Shown here piece by piece: positions 54,348-63,982 of a stretch of 64,000 nucleotides of DNA. Below the pieces are notes generated by a model. The model was not told the origin of the DNA. It saw only the letters and a program-made list of their open reading frames with translations, and ran no database searches. Origin of the DNA: BQJU01 sp965229635 (GTDB taxonomy: Bacteria; Bacteroidota; Bacteroidia; Chitinophagales; Saprospiraceae); the NCBI GenBank assembly GCA_965229635.1, contig OZ245894.1, forward strand, positions 496,001-560,000, written 5' to 3'. Position 1 is the first letter of the stretch. Each line of letters opens with the position of its first letter. Made by a program: the position numbers and the translations under genes.

Positions 54348-54355
54348 CAAAGATA
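54348..54355 (-). promoter_or_regulatory. -7 element five bases before the ABC ATPase gene
   Basis: TATCTTTG on the minus strand ends five bases before the ATG at 54342, implying a leaderless or very short leader. No exact TTG at 20 bp. The element lies in the gap after the LytTR gene. Confidence 0.5.
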
Positions 54356-54361
54356 GAAATT

Positions 54362-55117
54362 CTACAGACTCCCTTGAGTCAGCTTGAGGATAAACGCATC
54401 TTTTTTTCGTCGGGAAAGCGGCAACCTGGAGCCGTCTTCCATCAGTACCGCTCCGCCATCTTCTTTGAGTACTTTGCGCACGTAATGGAGATTAACCAGG
54501 TGTGACTGGTGGATGCGGAAAAACCGATCTTCGGGTAGCAATTCTTCGTATTCTTTCAACGAGCGTGAGACAATGATGCGTTCATTGGCTGTGTAAAAAG
54601 TGGTGTAATTGCCCTGAGATTCCAACCGGAGTATTTCTTGCAGTTTCAAAAGGCTTAACCCTTCAGAGGAGGACAACGCGATCTTTTCCACCTTTTTCTG
54701 CTTCATACTTTCCACCAGCGTGCGCAACTGGTACAGATAATTGTCTTGTTCCTTTTTTTCAAAAACCTTATTAACGGCAGCCTGGAGTTCTAGTGGATCA
54801 ATGGGTTTGAGCAAATAATCTACGGCACTATATTGAAAAGCCCGGTAGGCAAATTTGTCGTAAGCCGTAATAAAAATGATGCGAAAAGAGGGATTCGGGA
54901 AGGCATTCAGCAGGTCAAAACCGCTGCCATCTTCCATGTTGATATCGAGAAAGACCAGGTTTGGTGAAGAGGCCGTAATCATTTCTCTGCCCGATTGCAC
55001 ACCAACAGCCTCCCCGAGAACGGTTACATCAGGGCAGTACTCCTTGACGTAAGCCCGAATAAGGGACCGCGCAGCTTCTTCATCATCCACAATAACGGCT
55101 CGAATTTGGGATTTCAT
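54362..55117 (-). CDS. LytTR-family response regulator
   Basis: 251 residues. Receiver domain 1-120 with Asp58 (LVFLDINMEDGSG) and Lys in LLKPIDP; LytTR DNA-binding domain at about 145-251 (RLESQGNYTTFYTANERIIVSRSLKEYEELL, FFRIHQSHLVNLHYV). Its likely partner is the propeller-type kinase whose gene ends about 200 bp upstream on the same strand. The ABC transporter genes follow directly downstream. Confidence 0.95.
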   Translation of the reverse strand: MKSQIRAVIVDDEEAARSLIRAYVKEYCPDVTVLGEAVGVQSGREMITASSPNLVFLDINMEDGSGFDLLNAFPNPSFRIIFITAYDKFAYRAFQYSAVDYLLKPIDPLELQAAVNKVFEKKEQDNYLYQLRTLVESMKQKKVEKIALSSSEGLSLLKLQEILRLESQGNYTTFYTANERIIVSRSLKEYEELLPEDRFFRIHQSHLVNLHYVRKVLKEDGGAVLMEDGSRLPLSRRKKDAFILKLTQGSL

Positions 55118-55313
55118 ATTGGTTTTTTTCGCTTCAATTTTCTCCGAAAATAAATCTTTTTCAACCGAATTTTAATTGAATACTGCCAAATTTCAGGTAG
55201 CTGGAAGACTTTTACCTAGAAGGCTTAATTTTACTGCGCTTATTATGATCTCATAATTCTCTCTGACGTGATTCTTTTGCTATGAGCGCTAAAGCTCATT
55301 AAAAACGTGCTCT

Positions 55314-58307
55314 CTACTTTTTATGCGGTGAGATAACGGAATTTTGGTACTCTTTTTTATTTATATTAAGATAAAGACGAGCCGATGTTCCGTTTATTTC
55401 ACCGTACTCATTTTTAACATCTTCTACTTCTACAAAACTTGTACTACTTTTTGTAGTGATCAATTCCAGTCGCTTTCGCGAAATACTCATACCTACAGAT
55501 TTATGCAGGTTGCCCGTTTGGGCTTTCGCCTCCTTTGATTTTGAAATACCAATGCCATTATCTCGGACCTCCATCACCAGGTAATCATCTTCCCGATAAT
55601 AACGGATATCAATTTTTCCAACTTTGATGTTCCCCACCAATCCATGAATAATGGCATTTTCTACGTAGGGCTGCAGTAAAAGCGGGGGCACTTCCTGGTC
55701 GAAAGGAATGATGGTGCTATCGCATTTGATGCTGTATTCAAAACGGTTTTTGAAGCGAATCTTTTCCAACTCCAGATAGTTTTCCAGAATGTTCATATCT
55801 TCTTCCAATGTAATGGTCCGCTCCATACTTATGTGCAGGGTAGCACGTACCAGCTTGGCAAATCTGGCCAAATAATGCGATGCCTTTAGTTTTTCGTCGG
55901 TGGCTATGAAGTTCTGGATGGCATTGAGGCAGTTGAACACAAAATGAGGATTCATCTGCGCCTGCAAGGCGGACTGTTTGAGTTGATTGACCTCTCGTTC
56001 CAGGTTGGCTTCTTTCTGAATTTGCGCTACTCTTCGCCGGTAGAATACAAATGCTAAACCCAGTGCCAAAAGGGCCATTCCCAGCCAAAAGACCCAGTGC
56101 TGCCAGAAAGGCTGCATGATTTCAAACTCCAAAACCAGCGGTCGCCCCCATGCCCCGTTTTCATCCTGCGATTGCACTTCAAAGGCATATTTGCCGGGTG
56201 AGAGTTTGGGAAAGTTCACACTGGTATTGGTGGTGGTATTCCATTTTTCCTGCCTCGCCAACCGATAGCGGTATACAATCTTGCCGTGCAGGCGATAGTT
56301 GAGGGTTAAAAAATGAAATTGAAGGTTGTTTTGCTGATGACCGAATTGGTGACCGGAATGCTCCTGATCAATGGTTTCATTGTTGACTCTGATAGACTGA
56401 AGTAGCGGAGTGTTGATGGCTTCTTCTGAATAATCTTCGCCCAGGAGCGCTAATCCGCGTGAAGTAGCGACCCAAACCTGGTCGTCTAGTACGCAGATGT
56501 CATTGATCTCATTGGAAGGTAATCCGTGGGCAATGGTATAGTTTTCCACCCGAACACTATCGTTAGCGGGATTATAGGTGATCTTGTTTAATCCATTCAA
56601 GGTACCGGCCCAAATATGCTGTTTTTCATCGATGAAGAGGCATTCTACCATATTGGAGGTCAGCCCACGTTTTTGATTGATGTGTACAAAACTGGAGTCG
56701 TGCCAGATAAGAATTCCACCGCCTTTTGTGGCAATGACCATACTACCATCCTTTAGGCCCGCAAGGTCCTCTACCCTGATGGGAAACAAAGGATGCTCAA
56801 ATTCCGGCGGTATCAGCTGTTGATCGACCACCTGGTATAAGCCGGTTACATTGCCTACCCATTGCCTACCCTGAAGGTCCTCGTAAAAGCACAGGGTTCG
56901 TTGGTTAATACCTTTTTTGGAAGAATAATAATCAATAGTGAGTGACTGATTATCAATTTGTAAAAAACCTTGCGAATAACATCCCCAGAAATACTGAGCA
57001 TCCCGGCTGATCTGTAATCTTTTGGAGGCTACGATATACCCACAATAAGTGGAGGAATCAGGAATGTACTGCCATGCTTCCTGATGCAGATACCGCAGGC
57101 CAACGCCACCAATCCAGAGCCGATTCTGGCTGGCATCGTAGATCATATCGTTGATTTCTGGCTCATTGATGGAAGGTAGCTGACTCACCGTTGGTGTCGG
57201 GCCATTTTGAATTTCCAATACCTCTCCTCCGTCGGAAGCCACAAAAAGAGAGGCAGCGTCTTTCCGGGTCAGCGCTTTGATGTTTGGGTTGGAAAATCCA
57301 AAATCCTGGGTATAGACGCGGTAGGAAATATTTGGGCAATAAAAAACCCCGTTCTCCAGGGAGGAAAACCAATATCCGCCGGCGCGATCGCGCAGGGCAT
57401 CGGTGATTGAGTAACCGTGGAAAAGCGATAGGTGTTCATCGCGTTGGAAGGCATCGGTATCCCGGAAGATTTTGATGCCTTTTTTAAAACTCAACCCCAT
57501 GTAAATGGCACCACTTTTGTCGGTGGAAAATTCGGCCATTTCTTCGAGGTTTTTTTTCCTGAATTTGAAATTTCCGTCGTGGTCATATCCCAGAAAATCA
57601 CCCCGGAAATTAATGATGTAATGGTCATCGGTTTTAATACATCGGGAGTCTTTGGTTGGAACTTCGAATATCGGCAATTCCCGGGAAAAACTTTTCGTGT
57701 GGGATCTAAAATCCCAGACAATTGGCTCATGGTAGATCGGCTTGGTAATGCCATCCGGTTTCCAGCGCGGGCACGATAGCATTTTATCGCCCGTATCGAC
57801 CATTTCCATTCTGAAAGGGCCTTTTTTAAATGGAATGTGGTAGGTGCCATCCGGGTATATTTCAATGATACTATACCGGTAAAGCCCGATGTAAACTGTG
57901 TCATTCTGGATTAGAATTCCACTGGTAGAATGGAATTGCTTGCGAAATTGATCAAGCACATGATTGTAAGGGTAGGCGTAAATGCTATCCTTCTCATAGT
58001 AATACAGATTGCCCGACATGGTGCCCATCCAGATGCGACCCTTTTCGTCTTCCTGGAGGTGAAAAACCACATTATTGCGTAAACCATCTTCAAAGCTAAA
58101 ATTGCGAAAGCTATAACCATCAAAACGACTGACACCATTGTCGGTGCCAAACCAAAGAAAACCCTTGCTGTCTTGCAGGATTTCGTAAACTTCCGGGCTA
58201 GGTAAGCCCTGGTCGGTAGAATAGTGTCGAAAAAAGGGATTTCCCTCCTGAGCAGCAGCGCCACAGCAGCATAAGATCAGCATCAGAGAGTAGAAAAACC
58301 TCATCAT
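55314..58307 (-). CDS. Two-component sensor: propeller domain plus LytS-type histidine kinase
   Basis: About 997 residues from MMRFFYSLMLILCCCGAAAQ, a signal peptide. The periplasmic part consists of Reg_prop beta-propeller repeats (FFRHYSTDQGLPSPEVYEILQDSKGFLWFGTDNGVSRFDGY...) and a Y_Y_Y domain (YRYRLARQEKWNTTTNTSVNFPKLSPGKYAFEVQSQDENGAWG). A membrane segment lies at about 725-745. The cytoplasmic part is a LytS-type HisKA: QMNPHFVFNCLNAIQNFI (His near 786) and an ATPase domain with DNGIGISKSKE and GMSISRKRLELI. Propeller sensors of this kind often detect glycans or sense the envelope; the ligand is unknown. Partner: the LytTR regulator downstream. Confidence 0.93.
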   Translation of the reverse strand: MMRFFYSLMLILCCCGAAAQEGNPFFRHYSTDQGLPSPEVYEILQDSKGFLWFGTDNGVSRFDGYSFRNFSFEDGLRNNVVFHLQEDEKGRIWMGTMSGNLYYYEKDSIYAYPYNHVLDQFRKQFHSTSGILIQNDTVYIGLYRYSIIEIYPDGTYHIPFKKGPFRMEMVDTGDKMLSCPRWKPDGITKPIYHEPIVWDFRSHTKSFSRELPIFEVPTKDSRCIKTDDHYIINFRGDFLGYDHDGNFKFRKKNLEEMAEFSTDKSGAIYMGLSFKKGIKIFRDTDAFQRDEHLSLFHGYSITDALRDRAGGYWFSSLENGVFYCPNISYRVYTQDFGFSNPNIKALTRKDAASLFVASDGGEVLEIQNGPTPTVSQLPSINEPEINDMIYDASQNRLWIGGVGLRYLHQEAWQYIPDSSTYCGYIVASKRLQISRDAQYFWGCYSQGFLQIDNQSLTIDYYSSKKGINQRTLCFYEDLQGRQWVGNVTGLYQVVDQQLIPPEFEHPLFPIRVEDLAGLKDGSMVIATKGGGILIWHDSSFVHINQKRGLTSNMVECLFIDEKQHIWAGTLNGLNKITYNPANDSVRVENYTIAHGLPSNEINDICVLDDQVWVATSRGLALLGEDYSEEAINTPLLQSIRVNNETIDQEHSGHQFGHQQNNLQFHFLTLNYRLHGKIVYRYRLARQEKWNTTTNTSVNFPKLSPGKYAFEVQSQDENGAWGRPLVLEFEIMQPFWQHWVFWLGMALLALGLAFVFYRRRVAQIQKEANLEREVNQLKQSALQAQMNPHFVFNCLNAIQNFIATDEKLKASHYLARFAKLVRATLHISMERTITLEEDMNILENYLELEKIRFKNRFEYSIKCDSTIIPFDQEVPPLLLQPYVENAIIHGLVGNIKVGKIDIRYYREDDYLVMEVRDNGIGISKSKEAKAQTGNLHKSVGMSISRKRLELITTKSSTSFVEVEDVKNEYGEINGTSARLYLNINKKEYQNSVISPHKK

Positions 58308-58451
58308 TTTCCAATGGTACTTGATTATTTTTACAAAACGCGTTACTTTTGAAGCCTTTAACGCAAAGATCATGGTTTATAACCAAAATATTATTATTAG
58401 CATTATAATTTCTGATTGGCCCTCCAATCTGTGAGATCATTATGCTACTGC

Positions 58452-58491
58452 AAAAAAGCTCTGACAGATTGCGATTTGTCAGAGCTTTTTT
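58452..58491. terminator. 15-bp hairpin overlapping the ileS promoter
   Basis: AAAAAAGCTCTGACA (58452-58466) pairs perfectly with TGTCAGAGCTTTTTT (58477-58491), loop of 10. It has terminator form on both strands. It lies between divergent genes, so neither needs it as an end signal, and the -33 TTG of ileS (58476-58478) is inside it. Confidence 0.75.
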
Positions 58492-58506
58492 GTTTGGCTA
58501 TCTTTG
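58476..58506 (+). promoter_or_regulatory. ileS promoter
   Basis: TTG at 58476-58478 and TATCTTTG at 58499-58506, 20 bases apart, a full Bacteroidota match. The -7 element is 36 bases before the ATG at 58543. Confidence 0.75.
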
Positions 58507-58542
58507 CGCAACTTTTGGCGTACGCTACTACAATAAACAATC

Positions 58543-61500
58543 ATGTATAAAGAATTCAAGCAACTCAACTTACCGGAAATCGACAAGGACATACTTGCGT
58601 TTTGGGAGCAGCACAACATCTTCGACAAGAGTGTTGAGCAGCGCGATGTCAACAACAGCTTTGTATTTTACGAGGGCCCACCATCCGCCAATGGCAAGCC
58701 GGGTATTCACCACGTCATGGCGCGAACCATTAAGGATTTATTCTGCCGCTACCACGCCATGAATGGCCAACGCGTAGAGCGCAAGGGGGGATGGGATACG
58801 CACGGACTGCCTATCGAGCTTAGTGTGGAAAAGGAATTGGGTATTACGAAAGAAGACATCGGCAAGTCGATCTCAGTAGATGAGTACAACCAGAAATGCC
58901 GCGAAACGGTGATGCGCTATAAGGATATGTGGGACGACATTACCCGCAAGATGGGGTACTGGGTGGACCTGGACAATCCCTATATCACCTACACCAATGA
59001 TTATATCGAGTCAGTATGGTGGTTGCTGGGGCGCTTGTACGAAAAGGGTTTGCTATATAAAGGATTTACGATCCAGCCATATTCTCCGGCAGCGGGTACC
59101 GGGCTGAGTTCCCACGAGCTCAATATGCCAGGTGCTTACCAGGAGATAAAGGATATTTCCGCTATTGCGCAATTCAAGATCAAGGGCAAGGAGGACGAAT
59201 ACTTTCTGGCCTGGACCACCACGCCCTGGACCTTACCTTCGAATACGGCATTGGCAGTTGGTAAAAATATTACTTACGTAAAAGTGCGGGCATACAACCG
59301 TTATACGCACCAGTTGACCACAGTCATTCTGGCCAAGGATCGGCTGGGAGCTTATTTTACGGAAGCCAACCCCGAGCTGAATGCAGAGGAGGTCAAAGCG
59401 GGTAATAAACCTATCCCCTACCTGGAAATTGTGGGAGAAGTGAAGGGCAGTGAGCTGGAAGGAATGGAGTACGAGCAGCTATTGCCCTACGTGCAGCCTG
59501 ACAAACCAGCCTTTAAGGTACTGATCGGGGACTTTGTGTCTACCGAAGATGGTACTGGTATCGTGCATATCGCGCCGACTTTTGGTGCGGATGACTTCAA
59601 GGTGGCCAAGCAGTACGGCATTCCACCGCTGATGGTCAACGATGAGAAAGGCAATCCGATGCCATTGGTAGATAAGCAAGGCAAGTTCGTTGCAGAAGTC
59701 ACTGATTTCGCCGGCCGCTATGTCAAGGATTACGGACAAGAGGAAGAGCGTCCGGTAGATGCTGATATCGTGATCAAACTCAAGGAGGAAAACAAGCTTT
59801 TCCACTCCGAAAAATATATGCACTCCTATCCGCATTGCTGGCGGACGGACCGTCCGGTATTGTACTACCCGCTAGACAGCTGGTTTATCCGTGCTTCCGC
59901 AGTGAAGGACCGCATGTTTGAATTGAACAAAACCATCAACTGGAAGCCCGCTTCTACCGGTGAAGGGCGCTTTGGCAAATGGCTGGAAAACCTGCAGGAC
60001 TGGAACCTGTCGCGCTCGCGTTATTGGGGTATTCCATTGCCTATCTGGCGTACCAAAGATGGCGATCAGGAGAAATGCATTAGCTCGGTGGAGCAGTTGC
60101 AAAAAGAGATCGAACTGGCCAACGAAAAGCTGGGTAAATCTCAGCAAATTCCCAAGGATTTGCACCGGCCGTACATCGATGATGTCATTCTTGTTGCCGA
60201 TAACGGTGAAGAAATGGTTCGTGAGCTTGACCTGATCGACGTATGGTTTGATAGTGGATCGATGCCCTATGCACAGTGGCATTATCCGTTTGAAAATAAG
60301 GAAAAGTTTGAGCAAAACTTTCCTGCTGATTTTATCGCGGAGGGTGTAGATCAGACCCGTGGATGGTTTTATACACTACATGCCATTGCCACCATGGTAT
60401 TTGATAGTGTGGCTTATAAAAACGTGGTGTCAAACGGCTTGGTGCAGGACAAACACGGTCGTAAGATGTCGAAGCGCCTGGGCAATGCCGCAGAGCCATT
60501 TGAAACCTTGGCTACATACGGAGCCGATGCTACCCGCTGGTACATGATGTCCAATTCCGATCCCTGGGAAAACCTCAAGTTTGACCTGGCCGGTATTGAA
60601 GAGGTCCGCCGTAAGTTTTTTGGCACCTTATATAATACGTATTCCTTTTTTGCGCTTTACGCAAATATCGATGGCTTCAGGTATGCCGAAGCGCCGGTTG
60701 AGGTGAGCAAGCGGCCTGAAATTGACCGATGGATCATCTCTTTGCTTAATTCTCTGGTCAAGGAGGTAGATGCCGCCTACGCCGATTATGATGTGACTAC
60801 GGCTACGCGTAAAGTAATGACTTTTGTGGATGATCACCTCAGCAACTGGTACGTGCGTCTGTGTCGGCGTCGTTTCTGGAAAGGTGATTATACAGAGGAT
60901 AAAATTTCGGCTTACCAGACGCTCTATCAGTGTCTGACCACCATTTCCAAGCTGATGGCTCCGGTGGCGCCTTTCTTTGCCGATTGGTTGTACAAGAACC
61001 TGAACGATGCTACCCAGAAGGAGGCACATGAGTCGATTCACCTGGCCAACTTCCCCAAGGCGGACGAGTCAGTGATCGATTTGGCACTGGAGCAGCGTAT
61101 GGATTATGCCCAGCGCATTTCTTCTTTGGTGCTTTCCTTACGGAAAAAGGAAACGATCCGGGTACGTCAGCCACTGCAAAAGATCATGCTGCCCATTTTG
61201 GATGCTTCCTTCCAGCAGCAGGTGGAAGATGTAAAAGACCTGGTATTGTCGGAAGTGAATGTAAAAGAGTTTGAATACATCACCGATACCACCGGCGTGA
61301 TCAAGAAAAAGATCAAGCCCAACTTCAAGACACTCGGTCGTCGGTTGGGTAAACATATGAAGGACGCTGCACAAATCATCGGCAGCCTGACACAGGAGGA
61401 GATCGGAGCAATTGAAAAGCAGAATAGCTACACTTTAAATATCAATGGTGAAAGTTACGATTTGACGCTGGAAGACTTTGAAATTGTAACCGAAGACATC

Positions 61501-61827
61501 CCCGGCTGGCAGGTAGCCAGCGATGGTCCGCTGACGGTGGCGCTGGACATCACCATCACCGATGACCTGAAGGCGGAGGGATTGGCCCGTGAGTTGGTCA
61601 ACCGCATCCAGAATATGCGTAAGGATAGCGATTTTAATGTAACCGATAAGATTGTGGTCAGCATCGGTCACCACGAGATGCTGAAGCCGGTGGTGGCCCA
61701 ATTTGGTGACTACATCAAAACGGAAACGCTAACGCTAAACCTTGACCTGGTAGAAGGATTGTCTGCCGGAGAAAAGGTAGAACTACCAGATGTGGGTGAG
61801 GTGTATATTGATGTAAAATTGGCTTAA
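58543..61827 (+). CDS. ileS: Isoleucyl-tRNA synthetase, type 2
   Basis: 1094 residues. Class I motif HIGH appears as PPSANGKPGIHH (about 46-57) and KMSKS as KMSKR (about 641), followed by LGNAAEPFETLATYGADATRWYMM. The editing domain (AWTTTPWTLPSNTALAVG) and anticodon-binding domain are complete. The KMSKR variant and length fit the eukaryote-like type 2 IleRS, which in known cases lacks the zinc C-terminus and is mupirocin-tolerant. It charges tRNA-Ile and edits valine. Confidence 0.97.
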   Translation: MYKEFKQLNLPEIDKDILAFWEQHNIFDKSVEQRDVNNSFVFYEGPPSANGKPGIHHVMARTIKDLFCRYHAMNGQRVERKGGWDTHGLPIELSVEKELGITKEDIGKSISVDEYNQKCRETVMRYKDMWDDITRKMGYWVDLDNPYITYTNDYIESVWWLLGRLYEKGLLYKGFTIQPYSPAAGTGLSSHELNMPGAYQEIKDISAIAQFKIKGKEDEYFLAWTTTPWTLPSNTALAVGKNITYVKVRAYNRYTHQLTTVILAKDRLGAYFTEANPELNAEEVKAGNKPIPYLEIVGEVKGSELEGMEYEQLLPYVQPDKPAFKVLIGDFVSTEDGTGIVHIAPTFGADDFKVAKQYGIPPLMVNDEKGNPMPLVDKQGKFVAEVTDFAGRYVKDYGQEEERPVDADIVIKLKEENKLFHSEKYMHSYPHCWRTDRPVLYYPLDSWFIRASAVKDRMFELNKTINWKPASTGEGRFGKWLENLQDWNLSRSRYWGIPLPIWRTKDGDQEKCISSVEQLQKEIELANEKLGKSQQIPKDLHRPYIDDVILVADNGEEMVRELDLIDVWFDSGSMPYAQWHYPFENKEKFEQNFPADFIAEGVDQTRGWFYTLHAIATMVFDSVAYKNVVSNGLVQDKHGRKMSKRLGNAAEPFETLATYGADATRWYMMSNSDPWENLKFDLAGIEEVRRKFFGTLYNTYSFFALYANIDGFRYAEAPVEVSKRPEIDRWIISLLNSLVKEVDAAYADYDVTTATRKVMTFVDDHLSNWYVRLCRRRFWKGDYTEDKISAYQTLYQCLTTISKLMAPVAPFFADWLYKNLNDATQKEAHESIHLANFPKADESVIDLALEQRMDYAQRISSLVLSLRKKETIRVRQPLQKIMLPILDASFQQQVEDVKDLVLSEVNVKEFEYITDTTGVIKKKIKPNFKTLGRRLGKHMKDAAQIIGSLTQEEIGAIEKQNSYTLNINGESYDLTLEDFEIVTEDIPGWQVASDGPLTVALDITITDDLKAEGLARELVNRIQNMRKDSDFNVTDKIVVSIGHHEMLKPVVAQFGDYIKTETLTLNLDLVEGLSAGEKVELPDVGEVYIDVKLA

Positions 61828-61839
61828 AGCCAAAAATAA

Positions 61840-61882
61840 GCACGCAAAGTCATGACCGTACAGGCCAAATGGCTTTGCGTGC
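61840..61882 (+). terminator. Inverted repeat after ileS
   Basis: GCACGCAAAG (61840-61849) pairs with CTTTGCGTGC (61873-61882) across a 23-base loop. It may end ileS transcripts, but no T-run follows. The motif AAGCACGCAAAG also occurs near 50420 in the palindrome-rich intergenic region. Confidence 0.45.
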
Positions 61883-61895
61883 ATACCTGCGAAGA

Positions 61896-62192
61896 CTAGG
61901 ACAACAACGACTGCAACTTCATTGCCAGGCTCATATCTCCTTTAATCTTAATCTTGCCGGACATCATCGCCATCATAGGATTGACGGAACCTGTTTTCAG
62001 GCCCACCAACGTTTCTTCTGTCGTAATGACGGTGCAATCGGCTGGTTTATCCTCATTGGTGACTATTCCTTCATCACCGGTCAAATCGATGTGTACAACT
62101 CCGGTATCGAGCTGAATTTTCAGGCTTTTACCCAATGAGGGTGCCTGATCAACTGCTTTTTTCACTTGCGTGGTAATCTCTTCAAGACTCAT
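61896..62192 (-). CDS. SCP2 sterol-binding domain protein
   Basis: 98 residues from MSLEEITTQVKKAVDQ. The sequence KIQLDTGVVHIDLTGDEGIVTNEDKPADCTVITTEETLVGLKTGSVNPMMAMMSGKIKIKGDMSLAMKLQSLL is the single-domain SCP2/UbiJ-like fold that binds lipids in a hydrophobic tunnel. The frame extends upstream, but the chosen ATG starts the domain. Single gene, convergent with ileS. Function beyond lipid binding cannot be said. Confidence 0.92.
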   Translation of the reverse strand: MSLEEITTQVKKAVDQAPSLGKSLKIQLDTGVVHIDLTGDEGIVTNEDKPADCTVITTEETLVGLKTGSVNPMMAMMSGKIKIKGDMSLAMKLQSLLS

Positions 62193-62824
62193 GCTTGTCA
62201 GTTTTTTGTGCAAAATCGAAATAAAAAAACGAAAAAGAATGGGGAGGGAGTAATGGAAAGCGGACTTTTTTTGAAGTTTCTGTTGATCTTTAGAAACAAA
62301 GGCACCCAAATTACGTAAACAGCCTTGTTTTGCCTAATGAAACAAAAGTTTAAGAAAACTTTAACACTTTCCCTTCTGACGGTTATTGCCCTTAGGTTAA
62401 ATCAGGATTAAATTTTGCCAACTACCACAAAAAGGGTATAAAAATCTAAAATTAGTGGTTAGGGCCGTTTAGAACCCATTAAAACGAACTTTTTTCCAAT
62501 AGTGCCAATTTGCCGTCAACTCCTTGTTAATCAGTGGTAAAAGGGGGTGTATGGGCGAAATCATTGTTTTTACCAGCAAAAGCCTATAGATTTGTCCCCG
62601 AAAATATCCAAAGTTATAATATCCCGATCCTGAAATCGTTTATAGAAGGATCATTTTGAAACGTAACACAACCCCAAATTAGTGGAATAATGAAAAGGGG
62701 AAACCCTGTGAGACACTAATTAAGAACCCCTTGAGAGAAGTGAACAGTCATGCTAAATCCCCTATGATTAAGAGACACACGTGCTTTCACGGATTCGAGG
62801 AGGTTGAAACAAAAAAGTTTAGAA
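62193..62824. other. Long leader region before the transglycosylase gene
   Basis: About 630 bp without a gene. The 3' part (62677-62721) can fold as AATTAGTG/CACTAATT enclosing AGGG-GAAA-CCCT, a GNRA-capped hairpin. CCCCTT and CCCCT runs downstream (62727-62763) could pair with AGGGG as an alternative. No protein-coding or tRNA signal was seen; no clear promoter was placed. Confidence 0.5.
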
Positions 62825-63982
62825 ATGAAACTCCCATGGACACTTTCTGCCGTAATGGTGGCTACTCACCTTATGGCAGCTAGTCACACCAGTAAATTGA
62901 CCTCCAGTTTGAACGATGCCCCCTCTCTGTTTGCAGATGATCGCATGGTTCCAACGGATGAGGTAATCAAAAAGAGGCTCGATAGGATTTATCTTCCCTT
63001 TGAAGCAAAGTACACCAAAGAAGTTAAGACTTACATCCATCGTTATGTGACCGCCGGTATCAATGATGCTGAAGCAATGCTTGGTCGCACCAGCCTTTAT
63101 TTCCCGATTTTCGAGCACTACCTTAGCGTGTATGGCTTGCCACAGGAGCTGAAATACCTCCCAATGGTAGAGTCTACCCTACGTCCGGATGTGAACTCCG
63201 GTGCAGGAGCAGTAGGTTTGTGGCAATTTGTGCCCATCACAGCACGTCACTTTGGCCTGACCATCAATGACTACATTGATGAGCGCCGTGATCCATACAA
63301 GTCGACAGAGGCAGCAGTGAAGATGCTCTCCTATTTGTATGACCAATTTGGCGACTGGCCTCTGGCACTGGCGGCTTACAACTGTGGGCCCAAGCGTGTG
63401 AAGACCGTTCTGGCAAGAGCACACTGCAACAACTACTGGGACATTGCCAGCATGTTGCCTCGGGAATCACAGAAATATGTGCCTGCTTATATCGCGGCAG
63501 CATATTTGGTCAACTACTTTGACGACCACGACATGGCGCCCCGTTTTCCTTCTTATGATTTGCGGGAAACGCGCACCTTTAAAGTATACCAAACGGTACG
63601 CTTTTCTGAAATCGCCAGAGCTTGTAATATTGAGACTTCGGTAATCAGCAAGCTGAACCCGGGCTTCATCCGCCAGTTTATTCCGGCGCATAGTGAAGGT
63701 CACTACCTCGTATTGCCCAGTTCTGCTGAATCCAGCTTCCGCGACTATATGGCGGATCGCTTCAGAATCAAATCAGTAGAGCCGGTTATTGATAACCTGC
63801 AGGATATCTTCCGGACCACCTATACGGTGATTCCCGGCGATAAAATTGAATCGCTGGCCATTTTGTTCCGCTGTTCAGTGGAAGACATCATGGAATGGAA
63901 TCAACTGCGCCAACCAGAGGTGGTGGTCAACCAATCACTGGTGCTTTATCTGAATAGACTGAACGGTAAAGCGAAGCCTTAA
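62825..63982 (+). CDS. MltD-like lytic transglycosylase with LysM domains
   Basis: About 385 residues from MKLPWTLSAVMVATHLMAA, a signal peptide; the TTG at 62804 is less likely. The SLT domain is at about 95-230: LPQELKYLPMVESTLRPDV with catalytic Glu116, GAVGLWQFVPITARHFGL and LALAAYNCGPKRV. Two LysM-like modules follow (FSEIARACNIETSVISKLNPGF... and TYTVIPGDKIESLAILFRCSVEDIMEWN). It cleaves peptidoglycan glycan strands to 1,6-anhydro products. A GAGGAGG stretch at 62797-62803 is too far from the ATG to be a normal ribosome site. Confidence 0.93.
   Translation: MKLPWTLSAVMVATHLMAASHTSKLTSSLNDAPSLFADDRMVPTDEVIKKRLDRIYLPFEAKYTKEVKTYIHRYVTAGINDAEAMLGRTSLYFPIFEHYLSVYGLPQELKYLPMVESTLRPDVNSGAGAVGLWQFVPITARHFGLTINDYIDERRDPYKSTEAAVKMLSYLYDQFGDWPLALAAYNCGPKRVKTVLARAHCNNYWDIASMLPRESQKYVPAYIAAAYLVNYFDDHDMAPRFPSYDLRETRTFKVYQTVRFSEIARACNIETSVISKLNPGFIRQFIPAHSEGHYLVLPSSAESSFRDYMADRFRIKSVEPVIDNLQDIFRTTYTVIPGDKIESLAILFRCSVEDIMEWNQLRQPEVVVNQSLVLYLNRLNGKAKP

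Noticed and set aside
62671..62763. Cobalamin riboswitch before the transglycosylase gene
   Set aside because: GGGGAAACCC and GTGA are vaguely similar, but the diagnostic GCCACTG and CCCGCnACTGT boxes are missing and the gene has no B12 link.
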